Assembly: GCA_034429215.1 (NCBI GenBank)
Contig: DAOUGI010000110.1
Coordinates: 1 to 34,474, forward strand
Source: JAFGOG01 sp034429215
GTDB taxonomy: Bacteria > Chloroflexota > Anaerolineae > JAAYZQ01
DNA length: 34,474 nucleotides
Direction of reading: 5' to 3'
Both the position numbers and the translations under genes were made by a program. The notes under the pieces are model-generated. The model saw only the letters and a list, made by a program, of their open reading frames with translations. It did not search any database and had not been told where the DNA came from. How positions within the stretch are numbered: position 1 is the first letter of the stretch; each line of letters opens with the position of its first letter. Positions 1 to 6,624 of the stretch are shown one piece after another.

Positions 1-236
1 TGGTTGGGGCAGCGGGTGCCGCACGTCTCGCAGCCGATGCACAGCCAGATGCCCGCCGAGCGCAGCAGGGCGTCCTTCTGCCCTAGCTGCACCATCTTGA
101 GCACCTGGGCCGGCCCGGCCCCCATGGCATACGCCGATGGGCAGCCCGCCGTGCAGCGCAGGCAGTAGTAGCACCGCCGCACGTTCTGACCGCTCAGCTC
201 GCTTACCTCCTCAATAAACCCCAAATCTGGCTCCAT
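1..236 (-). CDS. HdrC-like 4Fe-4S protein (partial, 3' end outside window)
   Basis: Read on the minus strand from an ATG at 236, the frame stays open to the window edge (78 codons). It contains CYYCLRCTAGCP and CIGCETCGTRCP, the two tetra-cysteine motifs of a HdrC-type 2x[4Fe-4S] protein. It is the second HdrC-like gene of this cluster, after the one at 4388-4795, and is the last hdr gene visible. A purine-rich GGAAGAGGACAGGG just before the ATG supports the start. HdrC subunits pass electrons between HdrA and the catalytic HdrB. Its own partner, perhaps another HdrB-type protein, would lie beyond the window. It could also be the N-terminal part of a longer HdrC-HdrB fusion, which cannot be told from here. 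Confidence 0.8.
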   Translation of the reverse strand, partial: MEPDLGFIEEVSELSGQNVRRCYYCLRCTAGCPSAYAMGAGPAQVLKMVQLGQKDALLRSAGIWLCIGCETCGTRCPN

Positions 237-258
237 CCCTGTCCTCTTCCACCCACCC

Positions 259-325
259 GTAGGGGCGACCCCCTGTGGTCGCCCTCCCCCTGTGGTCGCC
301 CTCCCTACTATGGTCGCCCTCCTAC
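259..325. repeat. Intergenic palindromic repeat with internal tandem units
   Basis: GTAGGGGCGACC at 259-270 is answered by GGTCGCCCTCCTAC at 312-325. Between them a TGTGGTCGCCCTCC unit is repeated in tandem. The element fills the gap between two hdr genes and includes the stop codon of the upstream gene (322-324). Confidence 0.7.
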
Positions 326-2037
326 AAATACGCTTCCATCATCGACAGGATCTGCCTTGGCATCAGGTTCCGCAGTTGGCAGGCCTTGTTGGGGCACACC
401 ATGGCGCACGCCCCGCAGCCCTGGCACAGCGCGGTGTTGACCTCGGCGATGTGCCGCCAGTCGTGCATCGTCCGGGCCTCGTAGGGGCAGGCCGGGATGC
501 ACAGCCCGCAGCCCGAGCAGATCTCCGCGTCGACGTAGGCGATGGTCGGCTCCTGGACCATCAGCTCCTGCGAAAAGAGGCGCAGCACCTTGGCCGCCGC
601 GCCGCTGGCCTGGGCCACCGTCTCGGGAATGTCCTTGGGGAACTGGGCGGCGCCGGCCAAAAAGACGCCCGCCGTCAGGCTCTCCACCGGGCGGAGCTTG
701 GGGTGGGCCTCGCTGAAAAAGCCCTGCTCGTCGGTGCCGACCCGCAGCCGCTGGCCCAGCTCGCGGGCGCCGGCGCGGGGCACGGTGGCCGTGGCCAGCA
801 CCACCAGGTCGGCCTCCACCTCCAGCGGCAGCCCGGTCAGCGTGTCCACGCCCCACACGGTGACGTGGCCGTCCTCCTGGAACACCTTCGATGCCTTGCC
901 CCGGACATACAGGACGTCGTAATCCTCCATGGCCCGCTGGACAAACTCTTCGTAGCCCTTGCCCTGGCTGCGGATGTCGATGTAAAAGACGGTCGCCTGG
1001 CCGTCGGGCACCTGCTGCTTGTACAGGGTGGCCTGCTTGGCCACGTACATGCAGCACACCTTCGAGCAATAGGGCATGTGCAGCTCCGGGTCGCGCGACC
1101 CGGCGCACTGCACCCACACCACCTCTTTGGGCGCCTGCCCGTCGGACGGGCGGCGGATCTGGCCGCCGGTGGGGCCGTCGGGCCGCAGCATCACCTCGAA
1201 TTGGAGGCCGTCGATCACGTCGGGGTAGCGCCCGCCGCCATACTCGCCCAGCTTGTCCTTGCCGTACAGGTCATAGCCGGTGGCGACGATGATGGCCCCG
1301 ATGTCAAAGGTGTACGGCGTCGGTGCGTCGCCGAGCTGCTCGACCTTGGCCACGAAATTGCCCACATAGCCGCCGACCTCGACCACCTGGGCGTCGGTCA
1401 GCACCTGGATGTTGGCGTGGCCGGTGACCGCCTCGACCTTTTTCTGGATCAGATCGGGCGCGCCGTCGAAATTGAGGTACAGGCCCGACAGCTCGGCCAT
1501 CCGCCCGCCCAGGCGGCCGGCCTTTTCGACCAGCACCACCGGGTAGCCGCCGTCGGCCAGGTCGAGCGCGGCCTGCATCCCGGCGATCCCGCCGCCGATG
1601 ACCAGCGCCCGCTTGACTAGGGGCAAAAAGTAGGGCGTCAGCGACTCGTTATAGTGCGACTTGGCCACGATCGTCCGGATCGTCTCGATCGCCTTGTTGG
1701 TGGCCGCCTCCTTGTTCTGCTGGTGGACCCAGCTCGACTGCTCGCGGATGTTGGCGATCTCGGCCTGGTAGGGGTTGACCCCGGCCGACTCGGCGGTCCG
1801 GCGGAAGGTGGGCTCGTGCATCGTCGGCGAGCAGGCGGCGACGATGATCCCGTCCAGCCGGTCGTTGACGATGTGGTCGCGGATGAGCTGCTGGCCGGGG
1901 TCCGAGCACATGTATTTATAGTCTATGGCATAGACCACTTCCGGGAATTTCTCGATCTCTTTCACGACCCGCTGCACGTCGATGGTGCTGGCGATGTTGT
2001 TCCCGCAGTGGCACACGAAAATTCCGATACGCTTCAT
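322..2037 (-). CDS. HdrA-like FAD/iron-sulfur protein with N-terminal HdrA domain and C-terminal 2x[4Fe-4S] ferredoxin
   Basis: The protein is 571 aa, starting MKRIGIFVCHCG. Residues 1-105 match the N-terminal HdrA domain, with Cys9, Cys11, Cys44 in CSDPGQ and Cys69 in ACSP. An FAD-binding GGGIAG is at 148-153 in a thioredoxin-reductase-like core, and the HdrA block with CAGSRD and CSKVCC follows. Two ferredoxin motifs lie at 507-518 and about 538-553. The ferredoxin normally inserted in the core, with its preceding LDCxxC motif, is absent. HdrA is the FAD subunit that bifurcates or confurcates electrons in the cytoplasm. I chose the ATG at 2037 because the frame upstream is a repeat and the 3' end of the previous gene; GAGG of the repeat serves as ribosome site. 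Residue 101 is Ser (REQSSWVH) where I recall family members having Cys. A QmoA/QmoB-type role is possible. Confidence 0.9.
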   Translation of the reverse strand: MKRIGIFVCHCGNNIASTIDVQRVVKEIEKFPEVVYAIDYKYMCSDPGQQLIRDHIVNDRLDGIIVAACSPTMHEPTFRRTAESAGVNPYQAEIANIREQSSWVHQQNKEAATNKAIETIRTIVAKSHYNESLTPYFLPLVKRALVIGGGIAGMQAALDLADGGYPVVLVEKAGRLGGRMAELSGLYLNFDGAPDLIQKKVEAVTGHANIQVLTDAQVVEVGGYVGNFVAKVEQLGDAPTPYTFDIGAIIVATGYDLYGKDKLGEYGGGRYPDVIDGLQFEVMLRPDGPTGGQIRRPSDGQAPKEVVWVQCAGSRDPELHMPYCSKVCCMYVAKQATLYKQQVPDGQATVFYIDIRSQGKGYEEFVQRAMEDYDVLYVRGKASKVFQEDGHVTVWGVDTLTGLPLEVEADLVVLATATVPRAGARELGQRLRVGTDEQGFFSEAHPKLRPVESLTAGVFLAGAAQFPKDIPETVAQASGAAAKVLRLFSQELMVQEPTIAYVDAEICSGCGLCIPACPYEARTMHDWRHIAEVNTALCQGCGACAMVCPNKACQLRNLMPRQILSMMEAYL

Positions 2038-2039
2038 GA

Positions 2040-2080
2040 CACCCTCACCCCTGCCCTCTCCCCTGGGGAGAGGGGGAGTC
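2040..2080. repeat. Short-loop palindromic repeat at the hdrA-like gene junction
   Basis: A 9-bp perfect hairpin, CCCTCTCCC (2054-2062) and GGGAGAGGG (2066-2074) with a CTG loop, sits at the junction of the two HdrA-like genes. It overlaps the 3' end of the upstream gene, whose last residues (SPSPQGRGQG) and stop codon (2045-2047) it encodes, and it supplies the GAGG before the next ATG (2037). Confidence 0.75.
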
Positions 2081-3430
2081 CCACCGGGCCAGCAGCGACA
2101 GCACCTTGCCGGCGGCCCCGCTGCCCTGCGACACGGCCTCGGGAATGTCCTTCGGCCCAATCCCGCAGCCGGCCAAAAAGATGCCGGGCCGGCTCGTGTC
2201 CAGCGGCGACAGGTTGCCGTCCTGCTCGGTCCACCAGCCAAACTCGTCGACGGCCAGCCCCAGCATGCCGGCCAGCTCGCGGGCGCCCTCCGACGGGACC
2301 ATCGCCGGGGAGATGACCACCAGGTCGGCCGCCACCTCCACCGGCAGCCCGGTCAGGGTGTCGACGCCCCACACGATCACCTTGTCGCCGTCGCGAAAGA
2401 CCTTGCTGGCCTTGCCCCGCACATAGAGCACCCGGTCCTCTTCCATGGCCCGCTGGATAAACTCTTCGTAGCGCTTGCCGGCCGAGCGGATGTCGATGTA
2501 GAACAGGGTGGCCTGGCCGTCGTGGACCTTGTGCTTGTAGATCATCGCCTGCTTGGCGCTGTACATGCAGCAGATCTTGGAGCAGTAGGGCATGGCCAGC
2601 TCCGGGTCGCGCGATCCGGCGCACTGGATCCACACCACCTCCATGGGCGTCTTGCCGTCCGACGGGCGGCGCATCACCCCCGCGGTGGGGCCCGACGCGC
2701 TCAGCAGCCGCTCCATGGCCAGCGCGTCGATCACGTCGGGGACCTCGCCGGCCCCATATTCGCCCAGGCTGGCCAGCGGGTACAGCTCAAAGCCGGTGGC
2801 CAGGATGATCGCCCCCACCCGCTCCTCGACCACGGTGGCCTCCTGCTCGTAATCGATGGCCCCCACCGGGCACACCTTCTCGCACAGGCGGCACTTGCCC
2901 TTGAGAAAATAGGTGCAGTACTCCTTGTCGATCACCGGCTTTTTCGGCACCGCCTGGGGCGACAGGGTATAGATCGCCTTGCCGGTGCCGGCGTGCCGCA
3001 CCTTGCCGCTGGCCGTCGCCTTGGGCATCTCCAGCCGCCGGTCAAAGGCGACCGGGATCGACTGGGGGCAGGCCTCGGTGCAGGCGCCGCAGCCGGTGCA
3101 CACGTCCCACTTGACATAGGCCGGCTTGCGCCGGATGCGCACCCGGAAATCGCCCATCTCGCCGGTGACCGACTCGACTTCGGAATAGACGTACAGGCGG
3201 ATCTTGTCGTGACGCCCGATCTCGACGGTGCGGGGGGTCATGATGCACTGGGCGCAGTCGAGCGTCGGAAAGGTCTCGGACAGTTGGTGCATGTGGCCGC
3301 CCACCGACGGCAGCCGCTCGACCAGCACCACCTCGTAACCCGAGCCGGCGATGTCGAGCGCCGCCTGCATCCCGGCGATGCCGGCGCCGACGATCAGCAC
3401 CCTCTTGCTGCGATTGCCATTATCAGCCAT
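2045..3430 (-). CDS. HdrA-like FAD protein with inserted 2x[4Fe-4S] ferredoxin, lacking N- and C-terminal HdrA modules
   Basis: The protein is 461 aa, starting MADNGNRSKRVLIVGAG. It begins directly with the FAD-binding GAGIAG (15-20), then LDCAQC (59-62), a motif of complete HdrA proteins. An inserted ferredoxin follows, with CTGCGACTEACP at 111-122 and CRLCEKVCP around 180-188. The thioredoxin-reductase-like core continues with CAGSRD and CSKICC. It has neither the N-terminal HdrA domain nor the C-terminal ferredoxin, both of which the next gene supplies. The ATG at 3430 lies 14 bases after the hdrB stop. A longer open frame upstream is a shadow of hdrB. The C-terminal tail is encoded by a palindromic repeat. 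Expected role: FAD-containing electron-transfer subunit of the Hdr complex. The pairing with the downstream HdrA-like protein is inferred. Confidence 0.88.
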   Translation of the reverse strand: MADNGNRSKRVLIVGAGIAGMQAALDIAGSGYEVVLVERLPSVGGHMHQLSETFPTLDCAQCIMTPRTVEIGRHDKIRLYVYSEVESVTGEMGDFRVRIRRKPAYVKWDVCTGCGACTEACPQSIPVAFDRRLEMPKATASGKVRHAGTGKAIYTLSPQAVPKKPVIDKEYCTYFLKGKCRLCEKVCPVGAIDYEQEATVVEERVGAIILATGFELYPLASLGEYGAGEVPDVIDALAMERLLSASGPTAGVMRRPSDGKTPMEVVWIQCAGSRDPELAMPYCSKICCMYSAKQAMIYKHKVHDGQATLFYIDIRSAGKRYEEFIQRAMEEDRVLYVRGKASKVFRDGDKVIVWGVDTLTGLPVEVAADLVVISPAMVPSEGARELAGMLGLAVDEFGWWTEQDGNLSPLDTSRPGIFLAGCGIGPKDIPEAVSQGSGAAGKVLSLLARWDSPSPQGRGQG

Positions 3431-3444
3431 GGGAATATCTTTTC

Positions 3445-4320
3445 TCAGCCCTGTGCCTCGACGAGCCTGTTGACCAGCGGCGAGGGATCGATATAGTGCC
3501 GCTCCCAGCCATAGCCGCTGATATCCAGCCCCAGCGCCAGGCCCATGAGCTGGCTGAAATAAAAGACCGGGATGGGCCGGTAGCCGGCGTAATAGTTCGT
3601 CATCTCCCGCTGCTGCTTGTCGAGGTTGAACTGGCACAGCGGGCAGTTGGTGACCATCGCCTCGGCGCCGGCCCGCAGGGCCGAGCTGAGGATGGTGTAG
3701 ACCATCGACCGGGTCACCTCCGGCGCCTTGACCGCCAGGTAAGCGCCGCAGCACTCGTTCTTGTGCGGATAGTCCACCGCGGTCGCCCCCAGGGCGGCCA
3801 TCAGATCGTCGAGCGAGCGGGGATGGTCGGGATCGTCGTAGGCCACCTCGGCCGGCGGGCGGAGCACCATGCAGCCATAGTAGGCCGCCACCTTCAGGTC
3901 CTTCAACGGCCTGGTCACCTTGTCGCGCACCGCGTCGAACCCCACCTGGTCGCGGAGCAGGTGGACGATGTCGACCACCTCCACCTCGCCGGCATAGTCG
4001 GACTCGATAAAGGTGTTGATCCGGTCCCGCTCGTCGGGATGGGTGCGGATGAAATTGTTGGTCCGCTTTAAAACGTTGTAGCAGGTGGTGCAGGCCGTGG
4101 TCACCTGAGGGCCCGCCTGCCGCGCCTCGACCAGGATGTGGGCCGGGGCGGCCAGCTCGAGCATATTGTCGATGATGAGCGGGTAGGTGGCGCCGCAGCA
4201 GTTCCAGCTCGGCAGCTCGACCAGCTCCACGCCGACGGCCGCCGCCGACGCCCGCACGGCGTTGTCAAACCCCTTGCCGGTGGTGTTCAGGGTACAGCCG
4301 GGGAAATAGGGTACCTTCAT
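3445..4320 (-). CDS. hdrB: Heterodisulfide reductase subunit B-like protein (two CCG domains)
   Basis: The protein is 291 aa, the usual HdrB length. It has both CCG domains: Cys9, WNCCG (41-43) and CTTC (77-80) in the first, and YGC, ECCGAY and CPLC in the second. These cysteines bind the two non-cubane [4Fe-4S] clusters of HdrB, which reduce disulfides. In a bacterium without coenzyme M/B the real substrate is unknown. The ATG at 4320 is preceded by AGAGGGCAAGCG. It sits between hdrC and the first HdrA-like gene, the usual Hdr arrangement. Confidence 0.92.
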   Translation of the reverse strand: MKVPYFPGCTLNTTGKGFDNAVRASAAAVGVELVELPSWNCCGATYPLIIDNMLELAAPAHILVEARQAGPQVTTACTTCYNVLKRTNNFIRTHPDERDRINTFIESDYAGEVEVVDIVHLLRDQVGFDAVRDKVTRPLKDLKVAAYYGCMVLRPPAEVAYDDPDHPRSLDDLMAALGATAVDYPHKNECCGAYLAVKAPEVTRSMVYTILSSALRAGAEAMVTNCPLCQFNLDKQQREMTNYYAGYRPIPVFYFSQLMGLALGLDISGYGWERHYIDPSPLVNRLVEAQG

Positions 4321-4347
4321 CGCTTGCCCTCTTCGATCCTCATTCTA

Positions 4348-4382
4348 TACCCTCCCGCAGGTTGCAAACCTGCGGGAGGGTA
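4348..4382. repeat. Perfect 16-bp inverted repeat between hdrC and hdrB
   Basis: TACCCTCCCGCAGGTT (4348-4363) and its exact complement (4367-4382) are separated by three bases. No T-run follows on the transcribed (minus) strand, so a terminator is unlikely; an mRNA processing or stability hairpin, or a mobile palindromic repeat, fits better. Confidence 0.85.
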
Positions 4383-4387
4383 AATCC

Positions 4388-4795
4388 TTACAACGCGTAC
4401 TTTCTAAAGCCGCCGATGAACGCCTGCTGAGGCCATTCCTTCACCTCTTCGGTCGAGATGGCGTCATAGTTGATGTGGCTGCCCTGCTCGAACATGACAA
4501 TCTCGCGCAGCGCCTCCATGATCCGGCTCAGGTCTACCCCCTTGGGACAGCGGGTGTAGCAGGTCTGGCAGGCGGCGCACAGCCAGATCGTCTTGCTCTC
4601 GGTCAGCCGGTCCACCAGGCCCAACTGGGCGTAGCGGATGACCTGGCTGGGCAGCATGTCCATGGCAAAGGCGACCGGGCAGCCGGCCGCGCACTTGCCG
4701 CACTGGTAGCAGGCCATCAGGTCCTGGCCGCTGTACTCTTCGATGCGGCGCACCAGCTCATTGTGCACCGATTGTGCCGATAATCGAACCCTCAT
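4388..4795 (-). CDS. hdrC: Heterodisulfide reductase subunit C-like protein
   Basis: The protein is 135 aa with two [4Fe-4S] motifs: Cys29, 32, 35, 39 (CYQCGKCAAGCP) and Cys73, 76, 79, 83 (CAACQTCYTRCP). The leader SVHNELVRRIEEYSGQDL is typical of HdrC. The subunit carries electrons between HdrA and HdrB. I chose the ATG at 4795 because GGGAG lies eight bases before it; a TTG at 4810 is in frame but has no better ribosome site. It is the first hdr gene, 119 bases after the fumarase beta gene on the same strand. Confidence 0.92.
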   Translation of the reverse strand: MRVRLSAQSVHNELVRRIEEYSGQDLMACYQCGKCAAGCPVAFAMDMLPSQVIRYAQLGLVDRLTESKTIWLCAACQTCYTRCPKGVDLSRIMEALREIVMFEQGSHINYDAISTEEVKEWPQQAFIGGFRKYAL

Positions 4796-4879
4796 AGTCT
4801 GCTCCCTCAAAACTGGCCTGCTCTGCGCGGACCATACCTACCCTGCCGGTAGGCACGGGCAGTTCGCGTCCGACGGAGC

Positions 4880-4901
4880 GCCGGATTGTTATCCGGCGCG
4901 A
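4880..4901. repeat. Inverted repeat after the fumarase beta gene
   Basis: GCGCCGGAT (4880-4888) and ATCCGGCGC (4893-4901) flank a TGTT loop, 14 bases beyond the fumB stop. There is no T-run on the minus strand, so it is not a typical intrinsic terminator. A second weaker palindrome (CTACCCTGCCGGTAGG) lies near 4840. Confidence 0.75.
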
Positions 4902-4914
4902 GCGGATCAGGTTG

Positions 4915-5460
4915 CTATTCGCGGCTGTATTGCTTTACCCCGTCCTCATACGCATCGCCGCCGTAGATATCGTTGACGACGATGGCCGGGAAATCCTCGA
5001 CCTCCAGCCGGCGGAACGCCTCGGCCCCCAGGTCGTCGTAAGCGACCACCTCGGCGCTCTTGATGCTCTTGGCGATCAGCGCCCCGGCCCCGCCGATGGC
5101 CCCCAAATAGACCGCCTTGTGCCGGATCATCGCCTCGCGGACCGGCTTGGCCCGGTTGCCCTTGCCGATCATCCCCTTCAGACCGACCTCCATCAAGCGC
5201 GGGGCGTAGGGGTCCATCCGGTAACTGGTGGTCGGTCCGGCCGCGCCGATCGGCCGGCCGGGCCGGGCCGGCGACGGCCCCATGTAATAGATGATCTGGC
5301 CCCGCGGGTCGAAAGGCAGCGGCCGGCCGGCGTCGAGCGCGGCCACCAGCCGCTTGTGGGCGGCGTCGCGGCCGACATAGATCACGCCGGTGATCGTCAC
5401 CTTGTCGCCGGCGTGGAGCCCGGCGATCGCCTCGTCGGTCAAGGGTGTGGTCAGGTGCAT
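4915..5460 (-). CDS. fumB: Fumarate hydratase class I, beta subunit
   Basis: The protein is 181 aa and matches the C-terminal (beta) half of class I fumarases and tartrate dehydratases. Visible are MHLTTPLT, GDKVTITGVIYVGRDAAHK, YYMGPSPARPG, IGAAGPTTSYRMD and a conserved GKGN. With the alpha subunit it forms an oxygen-sensitive [4Fe-4S] enzyme interconverting fumarate and malate in the cytoplasm. The ATG at 5460 is preceded by AAAGGAGCACACC and lies 18 bases after the alpha gene, so the two are co-expressed. Tartrate dehydratase is the main alternative; fumarase is favoured as the commoner role. The symbol denotes the beta subunit and not E. coli FumB. Confidence 0.85.
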   Translation of the reverse strand: MHLTTPLTDEAIAGLHAGDKVTITGVIYVGRDAAHKRLVAALDAGRPLPFDPRGQIIYYMGPSPARPGRPIGAAGPTTSYRMDPYAPRLMEVGLKGMIGKGNRAKPVREAMIRHKAVYLGAIGGAGALIAKSIKSAEVVAYDDLGAEAFRRLEVEDFPAIVVNDIYGGDAYEDGVKQYSRE

Positions 5461-5478
5461 GGGTGTGCTCCTTTCTGC

Positions 5479-6324
5479 CTACAGGACCGCTTCTTTGTGC
5501 CGCGCCGAGTGGCACTGGATGTTGACCGCCACCGGCAGGCTGGCGATGTGGGCCGGGAAGGTCTCGACGTGGACGGCCAGCGCCGTGGTCAGCCCGCCAA
5601 AGCCCTGCGGGCCGATGCCGGTGCGGTTGGCCCGCTCCAGGATCTCGGCTTCGAGGGCGGCCACCTCCGGGTCGTCGCTGGGCTTGCCCACCTCGCGCAG
5701 CAGCGAGTGCTTGGCCAGCCACATCGCCTTTTCGGCCGTCCCCCCGATGCCCACGCCGACGATGATCGGCGGGCAGGGGTTGGCCCCGGCGCGGCGGACC
5801 GAATCGACCACAAAGCGGATCACCCCGTCGCGGCCGTCGGCCGGCTTGAGCATGGCCAGTTGGCTCATATTCTCGCTGCCGCCGCCCTTGGGCGCGACGA
5901 CCAGGCGCAGCCTGTCGCCGGGGACGATGGTGATATGGACGATCGGGGGTGTATTGTCCTTGGTATTGATCCGGGCGGAAAAGGGCTGGGCCACCACCGA
6001 CTTGCGCAGGTAGCCGTCCTGGTAGCCCCGGCGGACCCCGGCGGCGATCGCCTCGTTCAGGTCGCCGCCGGCGACGTGGGCATCCTGGCCCAGCTCGACA
6101 AATACGACGGCCAGGCCGCAGTCCTGGCACAAGGGCAGATGCCCTTCGGCGGCGATCCGGGCGTTTTCCAGGATCTGGTCGAGCACCTCGCGCCCCACCG
6201 GCGAAGTTTCCCGCTCGCGATAGGAGCGCAGGGCGTCGAGCACGTCCTCGCCCAGGGCATAGTTGCCGTCGATACACAACCGGGCGACGGTGTCGCTGAT
6301 GTCGTTAACGTGGATCTCTCTCAT
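5479..6324 (-). CDS. fumA: Fumarate hydratase class I, alpha subunit
   Basis: The protein is 281 aa, normal for the separate alpha subunit. Cysteine motifs LCQDCG (Cys66 region), NPCPP and QCHSARH are placed as expected for the [4Fe-4S] cluster ligands. APKGGGSENMS and GVGIGGTAEKAMWLAK are family signatures. The ATG at 6324 has GGAGGA six bases upstream; a much longer frame continues upstream but covers the promoter and a repeat and is rejected. A strong promoter lies at 6358-6387. It heads a minus-strand gene set with fumB and the hdr genes. Function: hydration of fumarate to malate and the reverse. The symbol denotes the alpha subunit and not E. coli FumA. Confidence 0.87.
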   Translation of the reverse strand: MREIHVNDISDTVARLCIDGNYALGEDVLDALRSYRERETSPVGREVLDQILENARIAAEGHLPLCQDCGLAVVFVELGQDAHVAGGDLNEAIAAGVRRGYQDGYLRKSVVAQPFSARINTKDNTPPIVHITIVPGDRLRLVVAPKGGGSENMSQLAMLKPADGRDGVIRFVVDSVRRAGANPCPPIIVGVGIGGTAEKAMWLAKHSLLREVGKPSDDPEVAALEAEILERANRTGIGPQGFGGLTTALAVHVETFPAHIASLPVAVNIQCHSARHKEAVL

Positions 6325-6357
6325 TGCCAGTCCTCCGCGTCGAAGCTCGCGTGCTCG

Positions 6358-6387
6358 ATTATACTCCGCAGAACCCCTTTTGTCCAA
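6358..6387 (-). promoter_or_regulatory. Promoter of the fumarase (-hdr) gene set
   Basis: On the minus strand TTGGAC (6387-6382) and TATAAT (6363-6358) are separated by 18 bases, 34 bases before the fumA start codon. It fits a sigma-70 type promoter. Confidence 0.75.
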
Positions 6388-6414
6388 TCTACAGGGCTTG
6401 AAGGTCATTCCCCC

Positions 6415-6521
6415 TCCCCCCCTTCTGTCATTCTGAGGGAGCGCAGCGACCGAAGAATCTTCCCCCATCACCCACATGTGCCGGATGTCTCTGCCGGCCT
6501 GTGCCGGATGTCTCTGCCGGC
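6415..6521. repeat. Dispersed repeat block: one R1 and two R2 units
   Basis: R1 (about 6421-6466) contains TTCTGTCATTCTGAGG and CGAAGAATCTTCC and has ATTCT/AGAAT inverted ends. R2 is TGTGCCGGATGTCTCTGCCG plus GC, at 6477-6498 and 6500-6521. The same units recur at 10059-10250. Translations of R1 (ILRERSDRR, ILRSLRSLRMT) are not proteins. The block fills the gap between the divergent fumA and secreted-protein promoters. Confidence 0.9.
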
Positions 6522-6526
6522 CCGCC

Positions 6527-6555
6527 TTGCACCTTCTCCCCCCTGGTGCTATAAT
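6527..6555 (+). promoter_or_regulatory. C-tract extended -10 promoter of the secreted glycosidase gene
   Basis: TTGCAC (6527-6532), 17-base spacer containing six C residues, and TATAAT (6550-6555) preceded by GTGC (extended -10). It closely resembles the promoters at 10270 and 10776. Confidence 0.8.
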
Positions 6556-6624
6556 CCACCCTAGAGCAGGCCCAGCCGGCCTGTGCGAGGTCACAGGCCG
6601 TGGCCTAGCATGGAGGTACCCACC

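Noticed and set aside
292..1620. Long plus-strand open frame (442 aa) opposite the HdrA-like gene
   Set aside because: It is an antisense shadow of a high-GC coding region, rich in Gly/Ala/Val/His with no domain, while the minus strand carries clear HdrA motifs.
4348..4382. Intrinsic terminator between hdrC and hdrB
   Set aside because: Strong hairpin but no T-run on the transcribed strand; genes on both sides belong to one complex.
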